A stretch of DNA of 33,782 nt from Ruminococcus sp. (GTDB lineage Bacteria; Bacillota; Clostridia; Oscillospirales; Ruminococcaceae). Position numbers and translations under genes: made by a program. The notes under the pieces were generated by a model. It saw nothing but the letters and a program-made list of their open reading frames with translations. It did no database searches and had not been told where the DNA came from. Shown piece by piece: positions 24,454-33,017 of the stretch (position 1 is its first letter; every line of letters begins with the position of its first letter). The stretch covers positions 1 through 33,782 of the forward strand of contig SVNL01000011.1 in assembly GCA_015066925.1 (NCBI GenBank), written 5' to 3'.

Positions 24454-26289
24454 ATGTTTTTTAAAGCAGGAAAATTAATTGCAGCTCTTACTGCGGCAGG
24501 GATAATCGCAGGTACAGCTCCTTGCGGCGGTGCAGTAGCGCTGGAGCCGTTCGATGGGATAGATAATGCCGATACATCACCTGAGTCTTTCAATTGGATA
24601 GATTATGCTGATACATCGTGGTATAGCAAGAATATATTCGCATCTTCAAATCCGAACGATTATTGTATAGATATCTCAACTCCCGAGCAGCTTGCGGGAA
24701 TTGCAAAGCTTGTAAATGATGGAGAGGATATCAGCGGTCTGGAGTTTAACCTGACAAATGATATTATTCTTGATGATAATGATATGTTTGACGATATTGT
24801 AAAAGAATGGACTCCGATTGGTGTTAATTCAGAAAAGCCGTTCAGTGGAGTATTCAACGGAAACAGCTATACAATTTATGGACTTAATATAAGAGAAAAC
24901 AGAGATTATAACGGCTTGTTCGGATATGTTAAATGTTCATCTGTAAAAAATCTTGCGTTTGAGAAAGGAAAAATATCAAGCGGAATAAATGTCGGAGTAG
25001 TCAGCGGAAGTGCTGAGCATTCAACTTTTGAGAATTGTTACAGTGATATTTCTATTCTTAATAAAGCAGGTGAGGGTGACGCTAATTGCGGCGGAATTGT
25101 CGGAAATTCAAAGGATAATGAATACGAAAACTGCATAAGTATCGGTACAACTACTAATAAGTCGGTGTGTGCTGAAAATAACGTTGGCGGAATTGTCGGA
25201 TGTTCAGTAAACGATACGTACAATAGATGTGCTTCAGAGGGATTTGTTGCAGGATATTCTCAAGATGCTGTGATATGTGTCGGAGGAATATGCGGAAAAG
25301 CTGTTGGCTGTAGTATAAGCGAGGCTTTTTCCGCTAATGCTGTTGTTGCTAAGGCAGGAGATGGATATGTCGGCGGAATTGTTGGTTTGGCACAAGACGC
25401 TGAAGATATAACAACAGATATATACAGATGTATAAGCAGAAGCTTTTCAAACCTTAATTCTTCAATAGGCTATGCAGGCGGAATTACAGGCTATGGAGGA
25501 AATATAGCTACATCATGTCATATTGGTGATGTTACATCATCAGATGTTGGAAAAGATGCTGTGTTAGGCGGTATCGCAGGCGGACATGCTGATATAGAAA
25601 ATTGCTACTGCTTATCAACAGTTTATGGTTCAATTCTCGATGGAGCAGATGAAAGCGGTTTTATTACAGAACCTGAGATAAAGGAAACTGTAATTTTAAT
25701 GGGAAATATCATTGGCGAAAAGGACGAGAATGATATGCTTATTGATACATATTATATTGACGGCAACAAAAGATTTAACCATGCAATTGTTGGTGCAGTA
25801 GGCAATGACGATTCATATAACGAGCTTGAAAGATGCTTAACGGAAGAGGAAATAGTATCAGATGAATTTGCTCAGCTTATGGGTGAGAATTTCTGTAAGG
25901 TTGATAATTATCCTCCGCTTATAAAGGGATATAGATTTATTGAAGAAATTGAAAATCCTGGAGATGCAAATGAGGACGGCTGTGTGGACATTTTTGATGT
26001 TGCCGCAGTACAGAAACATCTTGTTAATGACAATAACTCACTTAATCCTCTTGGAAAAAGTCTTGCTGATGTTGATAATGAAGCGGGTATAACCATTGCA
26101 GATGCTGTAAGAATTAATCGCTATGTTGTGGGTATGAAGCCTGATATGTGGCATGACGGTGCTGCGTGTCGTAAGGGTGATAACAATTCTACAAGCGGTT
26201 CTGTAAACACTACTCTGACTGATATAAGTAAAGATGAAAACGATGATAATGAACCAGTTGACTTTACTCAAGGCGATACTATTACCTGA
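24454..26289 (+). CDS. Secreted GLUG-repeat protein with type I dockerin
   Basis: A 611-aa exported protein. Signal peptide ~1-29 (basic FFKAGK, hydrophobic core, AVA before LEP). Residues ~65-150 form the module IDISTPEQLAGIAKLVNDG...WTPIG...FSGVFNGNSYTIYGLN that precedes GLUG repeats; then at least six repeats built on GGI[VCTA]G from ~190 to ~390, likely a beta-solenoid for adhesion or carbohydrate contact. A dockerin follows at ~503-566: loop 1 DANEDGCVDIFD is canonical for Ca2+, loop 2 DVDNEAGITIAD is degenerate. Dockerins bind cohesins of a cellulosome-like scaffold. No catalytic domain is evident. Unusually, a ~45-residue acidic Ser/Thr-rich tail follows the dockerin. Good GGAGGG site 7 nt before ATG. 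Confidence 0.88.
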   Translation: MFFKAGKLIAALTAAGIIAGTAPCGGAVALEPFDGIDNADTSPESFNWIDYADTSWYSKNIFASSNPNDYCIDISTPEQLAGIAKLVNDGEDISGLEFNLTNDIILDDNDMFDDIVKEWTPIGVNSEKPFSGVFNGNSYTIYGLNIRENRDYNGLFGYVKCSSVKNLAFEKGKISSGINVGVVSGSAEHSTFENCYSDISILNKAGEGDANCGGIVGNSKDNEYENCISIGTTTNKSVCAENNVGGIVGCSVNDTYNRCASEGFVAGYSQDAVICVGGICGKAVGCSISEAFSANAVVAKAGDGYVGGIVGLAQDAEDITTDIYRCISRSFSNLNSSIGYAGGITGYGGNIATSCHIGDVTSSDVGKDAVLGGIAGGHADIENCYCLSTVYGSILDGADESGFITEPEIKETVILMGNIIGEKDENDMLIDTYYIDGNKRFNHAIVGAVGNDDSYNELERCLTEEEIVSDEFAQLMGENFCKVDNYPPLIKGYRFIEEIENPGDANEDGCVDIFDVAAVQKHLVNDNNSLNPLGKSLADVDNEAGITIADAVRINRYVVGMKPDMWHDGAACRKGDNNSTSGSVNTTLTDISKDENDDNEPVDFTQGDTIT

Positions 26290-26321
26290 TATTGTTTAAA
26301 ATGAAGTTTTTGTGAAAGCTC

Positions 26322-26349
26322 TTGATTTTTTCTGAAAATATGATACAAT
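26322..26349 (+). promoter_or_regulatory. Promoter of the ferredoxin gene
   Basis: TTGATT at 26322-26327 and TACAAT at 26344-26349, 16 nt apart. The expected start falls at ~26356, directly before the palindrome at 26359-26371. Confidence 0.6.
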
Positions 26350-26358
26350 ATAAATGAT

Positions 26359-26371
26359 GAGGTCTGACCTC
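26359..26371 (+). repeat. Palindrome at the ferredoxin transcription start
   Basis: GAGGTC-T-GACCTC, a perfect 6-bp dyad around one T. At the DNA level it could be an operator; in RNA it would be a 5-bp hairpin at the very 5' end, which often stabilises abundant messages. Confidence 0.55.
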
Positions 26372-26397
26372 GTTAATAATAATGGAGGTGTAACACA

Positions 26398-26568
26398 ATG
26401 GCTTATAAAATTTCTGATGATTGCATCAGCTGTGGTGCTTGCGAAGCAGAATGCCCAGTAAACGCTATTTCTGCAGGCGATTCTAAGTACGTAATTGATG
26501 CTGATACTTGCATTGAGTGCGGTGCTTGTGCAGGTGTTTGTCCTGTATCAGCTCCTAGCGCTGAATAA
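26398..26568 (+). CDS. 2[4Fe-4S] ferredoxin
   Basis: A 56-aa clostridial ferredoxin, an electron carrier for low-potential fermentation reactions. It has two cluster-binding motifs, CISCGACEAECP (residues 9-20) and CIECGACAGVCP (38-49), each CX2CX2CX3CP, in the usual pseudo-symmetric arrangement with one Cys of each motif serving the other cluster. AATGGAGGTG lies 8 nt upstream. Own promoter and terminator, so a single-gene unit, as expected for a highly expressed ferredoxin. No partner oxidoreductase lies nearby. Confidence 0.96.
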   Translation: MAYKISDDCISCGACEAECPVNAISAGDSKYVIDADTCIECGACAGVCPVSAPSAE

Positions 26569-26583
26569 TTTTTATTCCATAAG

Positions 26584-26622
26584 TAAACAGCTTCCTGTTT
26601 TTGGGAAGCTGTTTATTTTTTT
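26584..26622 (+). terminator. Terminator of the ferredoxin gene
   Basis: A 12-bp perfect stem (TAAACAGCTTCC / GGAAGCTGTTTA, 26584-26595 and 26604-26615) followed by seven T. One of the strongest terminators in the window. Confidence 0.92.
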
Positions 26623-26626
26623 GTAC

Positions 26627-26655
26627 TTGATTTTTCGTATAAGCTGTGATATAAT
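26627..26655 (+). promoter_or_regulatory. Promoter of the lipoprotein gene
   Basis: TTGATT at 26627-26632 and TATAAT at 26650-26655 with 17 nt between, plus a TG one base before the -10 (extended -10). Confidence 0.75.
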
Positions 26656-26721
26656 ATATGTATTGATTTTTAATGAGGCTTAAATGCTTCATATTTGTTT
26701 TACTTAATATGGGAGGATATT

Positions 26722-27342
26722 ATGAGAAATTTAAAAGCAACTGCACTTTTTGCTGCAGGTTTAATTATGCTTACTTCATTCGGAGCATGTAATAAAAAAA
26801 AGGAAACTGAAAGCAAGGTTGAACATTCAAGAACTGCTGTTGAGAATATTAACGATGTTAATGTTGTTACACCGGAAGAGGAAGTTGGTTCTATAAAGCA
26901 TGAAGCAAAGCTTGCTGAAGCTGTTACAGTTGGCGATACTGTGTTTACAGTAAATAATATTATTGATATCGACCACATTACAGGTGACGGACGTTATATC
27001 TATATTGATTATACAATTGAAAATAAGTCTGATAAAGATTACCCTACCGATGCTATCAATAACTTTTATATAAATGTTGATGGAGTTGAGGATATTTTTG
27101 ATATACGTTCAGATGTATTCGCTAAAAGATATATTAACGGATATTCATCAGAATTTACAATTGCTGCGAATACTCAGATATCAAATTATGTTGGATTTGT
27201 AATTCCTAAGGATGCAAAGGAAATTACTGTCGGATATTATGTAACAGGTTCAGACAGAGATAAGAAGAATATCGTGCTCTGTAAAGCTAAACCTGATGAT
27301 TTCGTTTCTCCACCTGCAGGAATGATAAAAAGCGAAGAATAA
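26722..27342 (+). CDS. Lipoprotein with DUF4352-like domain
   Basis: A 206-aa exported lipoprotein of unknown role. Signal peptide ~1-22 ends in LTSFGAC, read as a lipobox with Phe at -3 (unusual; Leu/Val/Ile preferred), so Cys23 would carry lipid. The charged linker KKKETESK is typical after such a Cys. Residues ~75-190 look like an immunoglobulin-like beta-sandwich of the DUF4352 kind: TVNNIIDIDH...YIYIDYTIENKSDKDYP...FVIPKDAKEITVGYY. ATG 26722 has GGGAGG 6 nt upstream; ATG-like extension to 26695 lacks a site. Own promoter and terminator. Confidence 0.8.
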   Translation: MRNLKATALFAAGLIMLTSFGACNKKKETESKVEHSRTAVENINDVNVVTPEEEVGSIKHEAKLAEAVTVGDTVFTVNNIIDIDHITGDGRYIYIDYTIENKSDKDYPTDAINNFYINVDGVEDIFDIRSDVFAKRYINGYSSEFTIAANTQISNYVGFVIPKDAKEITVGYYVTGSDRDKKNIVLCKAKPDDFVSPPAGMIKSEE

Positions 27343-27382
27343 TAAATTGCAATATTAGACTGATAGTTATATTGAAGTTTTA

Positions 27383-27426
27383 CAAAGCTATTTTTGATAT
27401 TTATGTCAAAAGTAGCTTTGCTTTTT
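27383..27426 (+). terminator. Terminator of the lipoprotein gene
   Basis: CAAAGCTA (27383-27390) pairs with TAGCTTTG (27413-27420); the inner TTTTGA / TCAAAA extends the stem after one mismatch. CTTTTTGTTG follows. Confidence 0.85.
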
Positions 27427-27435
27427 GTTGCGACA

Positions 27436-27464
27436 TTGACTTTTCATATTTTTACTGTTATAAT
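27436..27464 (+). promoter_or_regulatory. Promoter of the WapI-like gene
   Basis: TTGACT at 27436-27441, 17 nt, TATAAT at 27459-27464 with an upstream TG (extended -10). It begins only 10 nt after the preceding terminator. Confidence 0.75.
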
Positions 27465-27501
27465 AACTTAAATAAAAAATCAAAATTTGACGAGGTAAAA
27501 T

Positions 27502-27906
27502 ATGAATCCTAAATTGGAGTATTGTGGAAATTATATAGAAATAAAAGATTTTAAACACTTCATAGAAGAAGAAAAGGCAGGAAATCCGTATAATTGCGTT
27601 TTTTCTATAAAAGTAAAATCAGGATTATTTGCCGGATACGCAAATGCTTGTGAAGCTGATTATAAAGAAGTGAAAAAATTAGCTGAGAAGCTTGATGAGC
27701 TTATAAACTTTAAGATTTCGGAATTTACATTCACTGAAATAAGTTACGGAAATAGTATTTCATTTATTGCTGATAAATTCGGACATATTAAGATTAAAGG
27801 AAATATAATACATGATGGAGATATGATGACTCATTCTCTTAAATTTGAATTTATTGCAGAACAAACTGTTTTTTCTGATTTTATTACAGCATTAAGGAAT
27901 TTATAA
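27502..27906 (+). CDS. WapI-like immunity protein (orphan)
   Basis: A 134-aa acidic, cytoplasmic-looking protein. Its pattern, an early GNYIEI, a middle FSIKVKSGLFAGYANA followed by a helix (KKLAEKLDELI), then strands and FGHIKIKGNII plus SLKFEFIAEQT, resembles the WapI family that neutralises contact-dependent WapA toxins. I judge this from memory of the family, so the call is moderate. There is no toxin, Rhs repeat or second immunity gene nearby. GACGAGG lies ~6 nt before ATG. Own promoter; a weak hairpin follows. Confidence 0.55.
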   Translation: MNPKLEYCGNYIEIKDFKHFIEEEKAGNPYNCVFSIKVKSGLFAGYANACEADYKEVKKLAEKLDELINFKISEFTFTEISYGNSISFIADKFGHIKIKGNIIHDGDMMTHSLKFEFIAEQTVFSDFITALRNL

Positions 27907-27937
27907 ATTTCGGTTTGTCGTATTGAAACTTATATAA

Positions 27938-27971
27938 AACTCCCTGAGAGATTTGTTTTTCTTTGGGAGTT
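27938..27971 (+). terminator. Probable terminator of the WapI-like gene
   Basis: AACTCCC (27938-27944) and GGGAGTT (27965-27971) enclose a 20-nt loop; the sequence after it is pyrimidine-rich but not a clean T-run. The remaining bases to the hrcA promoter hold nothing else I can support. Confidence 0.5.
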
Positions 27972-28070
27972 GCCTCTTTATTGCTTTGCTTTTTCTTGTT
28001 GTTATAATGCCCTAAAAAATAAGCTAGTGCAGTTTCAAATGGTGCAAATATACAAAAATGAATAAATCCC

Positions 28071-28099
28071 TTGACATTTGGGCATAATAGTGATAAATT
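28071..28099 (+). promoter_or_regulatory. Promoter of the hrcA heat-shock operon
   Basis: TTGACA at 28071-28076; the best -10 at proper spacing is TAAATT (28094-28099, 17-nt spacer) with a TG one base before it. A perfect TATAAT at 28099-28104 is too far from this -35 (22 nt). Confidence 0.65.
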
Positions 28100-28103
28100 A
28101 TAA

Positions 28104-28130
28104 TTAGCACTCGAGAGGTGAGAGTGCTAA
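28104..28130 (+). promoter_or_regulatory. CIRCE operator (HrcA binding site)
   Basis: TTAGCACTC, nine bases, GAGTGCTAA: a perfect CIRCE element in the standard 9-9-9 form, just downstream of the promoter and ~25 nt before hrcA. HrcA encoded here is expected to bind it and repress the operon until heat shock. Confidence 0.97.
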
Positions 28131-28154
28131 AAGCACAGAAAGGTTGTGGATAGC

Positions 28155-29186
28155 GTGGACGATAGAAAGCTCAAAATACTTGCTGCTGTAGTTGATGAGT
28201 ATATCAAAACAGGCGAGCCTGTCGGTTCAAAGGCTATCGCGGGACTTATTGATATAAAGGTTTCAGCCGCTACTATCAGAAATGATATGGCTGCACTTGA
28301 GCATATGGGCTATCTTGAACAGCCTCACACCTCAGCAGGCAGAATTCCTACATTTAAAGGCTACAGATTGTATATCGACGAGCTTCTTACGGTTGAAAGT
28401 CTTCCTCAGGATGAACGTAACAGACTCGATAAAATTCTCGACGAACAAGACGTGCTTACAGAGGATGTAATCATTCAGAGTGCTGTAACTACATTGGCAG
28501 AGCTTACACAGTGTGCCGCAGTAGTTGCGAATTCAGCTCCGAAATTTTCGGTTATATCAAAGGTCGAGGTTATCCCGACAGGTAAAAGAATGTATGTAAT
28601 TCTTCTTATTACTTCAAACGGTAATATAAAGAATAAAGCATGCAGACTGGAATTCGACCTCAATCACGAACAGCTTGAATTCTTTACACATTATATAGAG
28701 GAAAATATCCATGGCGTTTCAGTTGAAGAGCTTTCAGAAGAAATGCTGGATAAAATGGTAGCCGCAATGGGTGCTTATATGGTAGCACTTTCACCGCTTA
28801 TAAAAGGTATATATGAGCTTTCCGAGGGCTTGAAGCATGAGGAAATTACTTTCAGCGGTGAGGAAAATCTCTTTTCATGCGGTGACCTCGATAAAATGGA
28901 GGTTGTTCGCTTCATTGAACATAAAAATCGCATAACCGAACTTCTTGATGATACCTTCAGCGGTATACAGGTTAAATTCGGTACGGAGGACGATAAATTC
29001 GTTATCGGTAATTCGAGTATGATAGTTTCAAATTATCAGAAGGATCACAGAAATGCAGGTTCACTTGGAATAATCGGTCCGATGCGTCTTGACTATGGAA
29101 AAATAATTCCGTATGTAGAGTATTTTACACAAAAGCTCACAACGCTTATCTCTGAAAATGAAGATGAGCTTGATGATATAAACTGA
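28155..29186 (+). CDS. hrcA: Heat-inducible transcription repressor HrcA
   Basis: Represses its own operon through CIRCE, with GroE as a folding sensor in this family. N-terminal winged helix (~1-75): RKLKILAAVVDEYIKTGEPVG, then SAATIRNDMAALEHMGYLEQ and HTSAGRIPTFKGYRLYID. The GAF-like middle and the C-terminal block IIGPMRLDYGKIIPYVEYF are typical. ~343 aa. Start uncertain: GTG 28155 (11 nt after AAAGG) gives the common VDDRKLKIL start; GTG 28146 is only 2 nt from that site and would add three residues. First gene of hrcA-grpE-dnaK-dnaJ. Confidence 0.95.
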   Translation: MDDRKLKILAAVVDEYIKTGEPVGSKAIAGLIDIKVSAATIRNDMAALEHMGYLEQPHTSAGRIPTFKGYRLYIDELLTVESLPQDERNRLDKILDEQDVLTEDVIIQSAVTTLAELTQCAAVVANSAPKFSVISKVEVIPTGKRMYVILLITSNGNIKNKACRLEFDLNHEQLEFFTHYIEENIHGVSVEELSEEMLDKMVAAMGAYMVALSPLIKGIYELSEGLKHEEITFSGEENLFSCGDLDKMEVVRFIEHKNRITELLDDTFSGIQVKFGTEDDKFVIGNSSMIVSNYQKDHRNAGSLGIIGPMRLDYGKIIPYVEYFTQKLTTLISENEDELDDIN

Positions 29187-29209
29187 CTTTCAGAAGGGAG
29201 ACGACTGAA

Positions 29210-29755
29210 ATGGATAACAATGAAAAGGATATGATTTCCGAAGAGAATACTGATGCGGAAATCAATGAGGAAGCTCTTGATGAAGAGGATGCGGCAAGTG
29301 AGTATAATGATATGGCAGTCCATATCGAAGAAATAGAAAATGCACTTGCTGAAGCAAATGATAATTATCGCCGTCTTTTTGCTGAGTATGATAACTACCG
29401 CAAAAGAACTGCAAAGGAAAAAAGCGAAACATTCACAAATGCAACAATAAAGTGCGTTGAGGAAATTCTTCCTGTGTTTGACAGCTTTGAAAGAGCAGTT
29501 GAGAGTGAATGTACCGATGAAAATTATAAAAACGGTATGCTTATGATTTACGGTCAGCTTAAAGCTTTTTTTGAAAAGCTTGACGTAAAAGAGGTTGCAG
29601 GTGTAGGAAGCGAGTTTGACCCGAATATACACAACGCAATCAGTAAGGCAGACAGCGAGGAATATGCGACAAATATAGTTTGTCAGGTATATATGAAGGG
29701 ATATAAGCTTGGTGATAAGCTTGTACGTCCTGCAATGGTAGTCGTTGCAAATTGA
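29210..29755 (+). CDS. grpE: Nucleotide exchange factor GrpE
   Basis: Releases ADP from DnaK. Acidic, disordered N-terminus (~1-40), long dimerising helix with NYRRLFAEYDNYRKRTAKEK, and the C-terminal beta domain with HNAISKADS and GYKLGDKLVRPAMVVVAN, the GrpE signature. 181 aa is normal. AAGGGAG lies ~8 nt before ATG; 23 nt after hrcA and 66 nt before dnaK. Confidence 0.95.
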   Translation: MDNNEKDMISEENTDAEINEEALDEEDAASEYNDMAVHIEEIENALAEANDNYRRLFAEYDNYRKRTAKEKSETFTNATIKCVEEILPVFDSFERAVESECTDENYKNGMLMIYGQLKAFFEKLDVKEVAGVGSEFDPNIHNAISKADSEEYATNIVCQVYMKGYKLGDKLVRPAMVVVAN

Positions 29756-29821
29756 GTCTGGTAAAACAGACTTTCATATACACATAAAACAAATCAATTG
29801 GATTTTACGGAGGTAATCAAA

Positions 29822-31669
29822 ATGGGAAAGATTATTGGTATTGACTTAGGTACAACAAACTCCTGCGTAGCTGTTATGGAAGGCGGTAACGCAGTTGTAA
29901 TCGCAAACTCAGAAGGTGCAAGAACTACTCCATCAGTAGTAGCTTTCACAAACACAGGTGAAAGACTTGTAGGTCAGGTAGCTAAAAGACAGGCTATCAC
30001 AAACCATGAAAAGACAATTTCTTCAATTAAAAGACATATGGGTTCTGACTATAAGGTTGAAATTGACGGTAAGAAGTATACTCCACAGGAAATTTCAGCA
30101 ATGATTCTTCAGAAGCTTAAAGCTGATGCAGAGGCTTATCTCGGCGAAACAGTTTCAGAAGCAGTAATTACAGTTCCTGCATATTTCACAGATTCACAGC
30201 GTCAGGCTACTAAGGACGCAGGTCAGATTGCAGGTCTTACAGTTAAGAGAATTATCAACGAGCCTACAGCTGCTGCACTTTCATACGGTATAGATAAGGA
30301 AGAAGACCAGACAATAATGGTTTACGACCTCGGCGGCGGTACATTCGACGTTTCAATTATTGAAATGGGCGAAGATATTCAGCAGGTTCTTGCAACAGCA
30401 GGTAATAACCGTCTTGGTGGTGACGACTTCGACCAGAAGATTATCGACTGGATTGTTGCTGAATTCAAGAAGACTGAGGGTATTGACCTTTCAACAGATA
30501 AAATGGCTATGCAGAGATTAAAGGATGCTGCAGAAAAGTCAAAGATTGAGCTTTCATCAACAACAACTTCAAATATTAATATTCCATTTATTACAGTAGA
30601 CGCAACAGGTCCTAAGCACCTTGACCTTACTCTTACACAGGCTAAGTTCAACGAGCTTACAGCTGACCTCGTTCAGGCTACAATGGGCCCTGTAAGACAG
30701 GCTCTCGAAGACAGTGGACTTAAAGCAAGTGAACTCAGCAAGGTTCTTATGGTTGGTGGTTCTTCAAGAATTCCTGCTGTTCAGGAAGCTGTTAAGGCAT
30801 TTATCGGTAAGGAACCATTCAAGGGAATCAATCCTGATGAATGTGTAGCACTCGGTGCTGCATATCAGGGCGGTGTTCTTGGCGGTGATGTTAAGAACGG
30901 TCTGCTTCTCCTCGACGTTACACCACTTTCACTCGGTATTGAAACCGCAGGTGGTGTATGCACAAAGATGATCGAAAGAAACACTACAATTCCTACAAAG
31001 AAGTCACAGGTGTTCTCAACATATGCTGATAATCAGCCTGCTGTTGACATCAACGTACTTCAGGGTGAACGTGAATTCGCAAGAGATAACAAGCAGCTCG
31101 GTACATTCCGTCTTGACGGTATCGCTCCTGCACCAAGAGGAATTCCACAGATTGAAGTAACATTTGATATTGACGCAAACGGTATTGTACACGTTTCAGC
31201 TAAGGACCTCGGTACAGGTAAGGAACAGAATATCTCTATCACAGCTTCAACAAATATGTCTAAGGAAGATATTGATAAGGCTGTAAGAGAAGCTGAGCAG
31301 TATGCTGAAGAAGATAAGAAGAAGCGTGAAGCTGTTGACAATAAGAATGAAGCTGAAAACCTTGTATTCCAGTGCGAAAAGGCTCTTGCAGACTTTGGTG
31401 ATAAGGTTTCTGCTGAAGATAAGTCAGCAATCGAAGCTAAGTGCGCAGACCTTAAATCAGCAATCGCAGCTGATAACCTTGACGATATAAAGGCTAAGAA
31501 GGATGACCTTCAGAAAGCATTCTATGACCTTTCATCAAAGATTTATCAGCAGGCTAATCCAAATGGCGAGGGAATTGATCCATCACAGTTTGCAAATGCA
31601 GCAGGTGCTGCTGCTGATAACGGCGGAAACGACGACGGAGTTGTTGACGCAGATTTCACAGAGGTTTAA
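29822..31669 (+). CDS. dnaK: Chaperone DnaK (Hsp70)
   Basis: ATP-driven Hsp70. Nucleotide-binding domain ~1-360: [44 protein letters not shown]; linker [15 protein letters not shown]; substrate domain and helical lid ~370-600; the C-terminus [10 protein letters not shown] is the usual EEVD-like end of bacterial DnaK. 615 aa is normal. ATG 29822 has CGGAGG 7-8 nt upstream; the longer frame from 29798 is not needed. Codon use is strongly biased, as expected for high expression. Followed by a hairpin before dnaJ. Confidence 0.97.
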   Translation: MGKIIGIDLGTTNSCVAVMEGGNAVVIANSEGARTTPSVVAFTNTGERLVGQVAKRQAITNHEKTISSIKRHMGSDYKVEIDGKKYTPQEISAMILQKLKADAEAYLGETVSEAVITVPAYFTDSQRQATKDAGQIAGLTVKRIINEPTAAALSYGIDKEEDQTIMVYDLGGGTFDVSIIEMGEDIQQVLATAGNNRLGGDDFDQKIIDWIVAEFKKTEGIDLSTDKMAMQRLKDAAEKSKIELSSTTTSNINIPFITVDATGPKHLDLTLTQAKFNELTADLVQATMGPVRQALEDSGLKASELSKVLMVGGSSRIPAVQEAVKAFIGKEPFKGINPDECVALGAAYQGGVLGGDVKNGLLLLDVTPLSLGIETAGGVCTKMIERNTTIPTKKSQVFSTYADNQPAVDINVLQGEREFARDNKQLGTFRLDGIAPAPRGIPQIEVTFDIDANGIVHVSAKDLGTGKEQNISITASTNMSKEDIDKAVREAEQYAEEDKKKREAVDNKNEAENLVFQCEKALADFGDKVSAEDKSAIEAKCADLKSAIAADNLDDIKAKKDDLQKAFYDLSSKIYQQANPNGEGIDPSQFANAAGAAADNGGNDDGVVDADFTEV

Positions 31670-31680
31670 TTTGAATAATA

Positions 31681-31716
31681 ACGTTTCGGGGCGAAAATTC
31701 CTTTCGCCCTAAACGT
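31681..31716 (+). repeat. GGGCGAA-type hairpin between dnaK and dnaJ
   Basis: Inner stem GGGCGAAA / TTTCGCCC (31689-31696, 31702-31709, 5-nt loop), extended by ACGTTT / AAACGT after a bulged C and a G-U pair. No T-run follows, so it may slow polymerase or protect the dnaK message 3' end, lowering dnaJ relative to dnaK. It shares the core TTTC-GGGGCGAA/TTCGCCCT with 10405-10423. Confidence 0.75.
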
Positions 31717-31758
31717 GTCTTATATTGCCTATACCAGACAGGCGGAACGGAGAAGTTT

Positions 31759-32898
31759 ATGGCGGATAAAAGAGATTATTATGACGTGCTTGGAATACAA
31801 AAGGGTGCTTCCGATGACGAGATAAAAAAAGCGTTTAAAAAGAAAGCAAGAGAATTTCATCCCGATTTGCATCCGGATGACCCAACCTGTGAAAATAAAT
31901 TCAAAGAAGTAAATGAAGCATACGAGGTGCTTTCGGATTCAGAAAAGCGTTCAAGATACGACCAGTTCGGTCACGACGGAGTAGATGCGGCATTTGGTAA
32001 CGGCTTCGGTGGCTTCGGAGATATGGGCGATATTCTTGAGAATATTTTCGGCGGCTTCGGTGGAGGCTTTGGCTTCGGCGGAGGCGGACGTTCATCTGCA
32101 AATGCTCCGAAAAGAGGTCAGGATATCAATGAAGCAATTGTTATTGACTTTATGGAAGCTTGCTCGGGTAAAAAGCATGAGCTTAAAATAAACAGAATGG
32201 CACAGTGTGACTCTTGTAACGGAACAGGTGCAAGCAGCGGTACATCAGCAGAGGTTTGTCCTGACTGTCAGGGAAGAGGAAGCGTTAAAACAACACAGCG
32301 TACACCATTCGGTGCTATATCATCTACAAAGCCATGTCCACACTGCGGCGGTAAGGGAAAGATTATAAAAAATCCATGTCAGAAATGTCGTGGACTCGGA
32401 AGAGCAAGAACAAGCAAGACTGTAAGCTTTGATATACCTGCGGGTATTGCAGACGGTCAGACAATACGTCTTTCCGGACAGGGTGACTGCGGTGCAAACG
32501 GTGGGCCTTCAGGAAATCTTAATATAACTATTTCCGTAAGACCACACCAGCTTTTCACAAGAGATGGATACGATATTCATTGCGAAATACCTGTTACATT
32601 TACACAAGCCGTCCTCGGCGATGAGATTACAGTTCCGACAATTGACGGAAATGTAAAGTATAACATAAGCGAAGGAACTCAGACAGGAACAGTATTCAGA
32701 CTTAAAGGAAAAGGTGTAAAGAAGCTCAACAGAACAGAACGCGGACACCAGTATGTAAAAATTACAGTAGAGGTTCCGAAAAATCTTTCAAAGAAGCAGA
32801 AAGAGCTTCTGAAGAACTTTGAGACATCACTTTCTGAAAAGAATTATGCAAAAAGACCGTCATTCTTTGAAAAGCTCAAGGGAATTTTAAATCAGTAA
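31759..32898 (+). CDS. dnaJ: Co-chaperone DnaJ (Hsp40, class A)
   Basis: Stimulates the DnaK ATPase and presents substrates. J domain ~1-70 with HPD at ~34-36, then a Gly/Phe-rich region (GFGGFGDMGDILENIFGG), then four zinc-binding CXXCXGXG repeats at ~150-215 (CDSCNGTG, CPDCQGRG, CPHCGGKG, CQKCRGLG), and the C-terminal substrate domain (IPAGIADGQTIRLSGQG). All class A features are complete at 379 aa. CGGAG lies ~8 nt before ATG. Last gene of the heat-shock operon; strong terminator after it. Confidence 0.97.
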   Translation: MADKRDYYDVLGIQKGASDDEIKKAFKKKAREFHPDLHPDDPTCENKFKEVNEAYEVLSDSEKRSRYDQFGHDGVDAAFGNGFGGFGDMGDILENIFGGFGGGFGFGGGGRSSANAPKRGQDINEAIVIDFMEACSGKKHELKINRMAQCDSCNGTGASSGTSAEVCPDCQGRGSVKTTQRTPFGAISSTKPCPHCGGKGKIIKNPCQKCRGLGRARTSKTVSFDIPAGIADGQTIRLSGQGDCGANGGPSGNLNITISVRPHQLFTRDGYDIHCEIPVTFTQAVLGDEITVPTIDGNVKYNISEGTQTGTVFRLKGKGVKKLNRTERGHQYVKITVEVPKNLSKKQKELLKNFETSLSEKNYAKRPSFFEKLKGILNQ

Positions 32899-32903
32899 AA
32901 TAT

Positions 32904-32946
32904 AAAACGCATCAGATAAGAGATTTTCATCTGATGCGTTTTTTGT
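32904..32946 (+). terminator. Terminator of the heat-shock operon
   Basis: A 14-bp perfect stem (AAAACGCATCAGAT / ATCTGATGCGTTTT, 32904-32917 and 32929-32942, 11-nt loop) running into TTTTTTGTTGTTTT. Confidence 0.93.
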
Positions 32947-32978
32947 TGTTTTCGGCGTATTGAAATTAATTTGCATTT

Positions 32979-33017
32979 AAAAGCTAAAACGGGCGGAATG
33001 TATATATTCCGCCCGTT
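32979..33017 (-). terminator. Terminator of the acyl-CoA synthetase gene
   Basis: A 12-bp perfect stem (AACGGGCGGAAT / ATTCCGCCCGTT, 32988-32999 and 33006-33017, 6-nt loop). Read on the minus strand it is followed by TTTTAGCTTTT (32987-32977), so it ends the gene at 33098. Not T-rich on the plus side. Confidence 0.8.
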
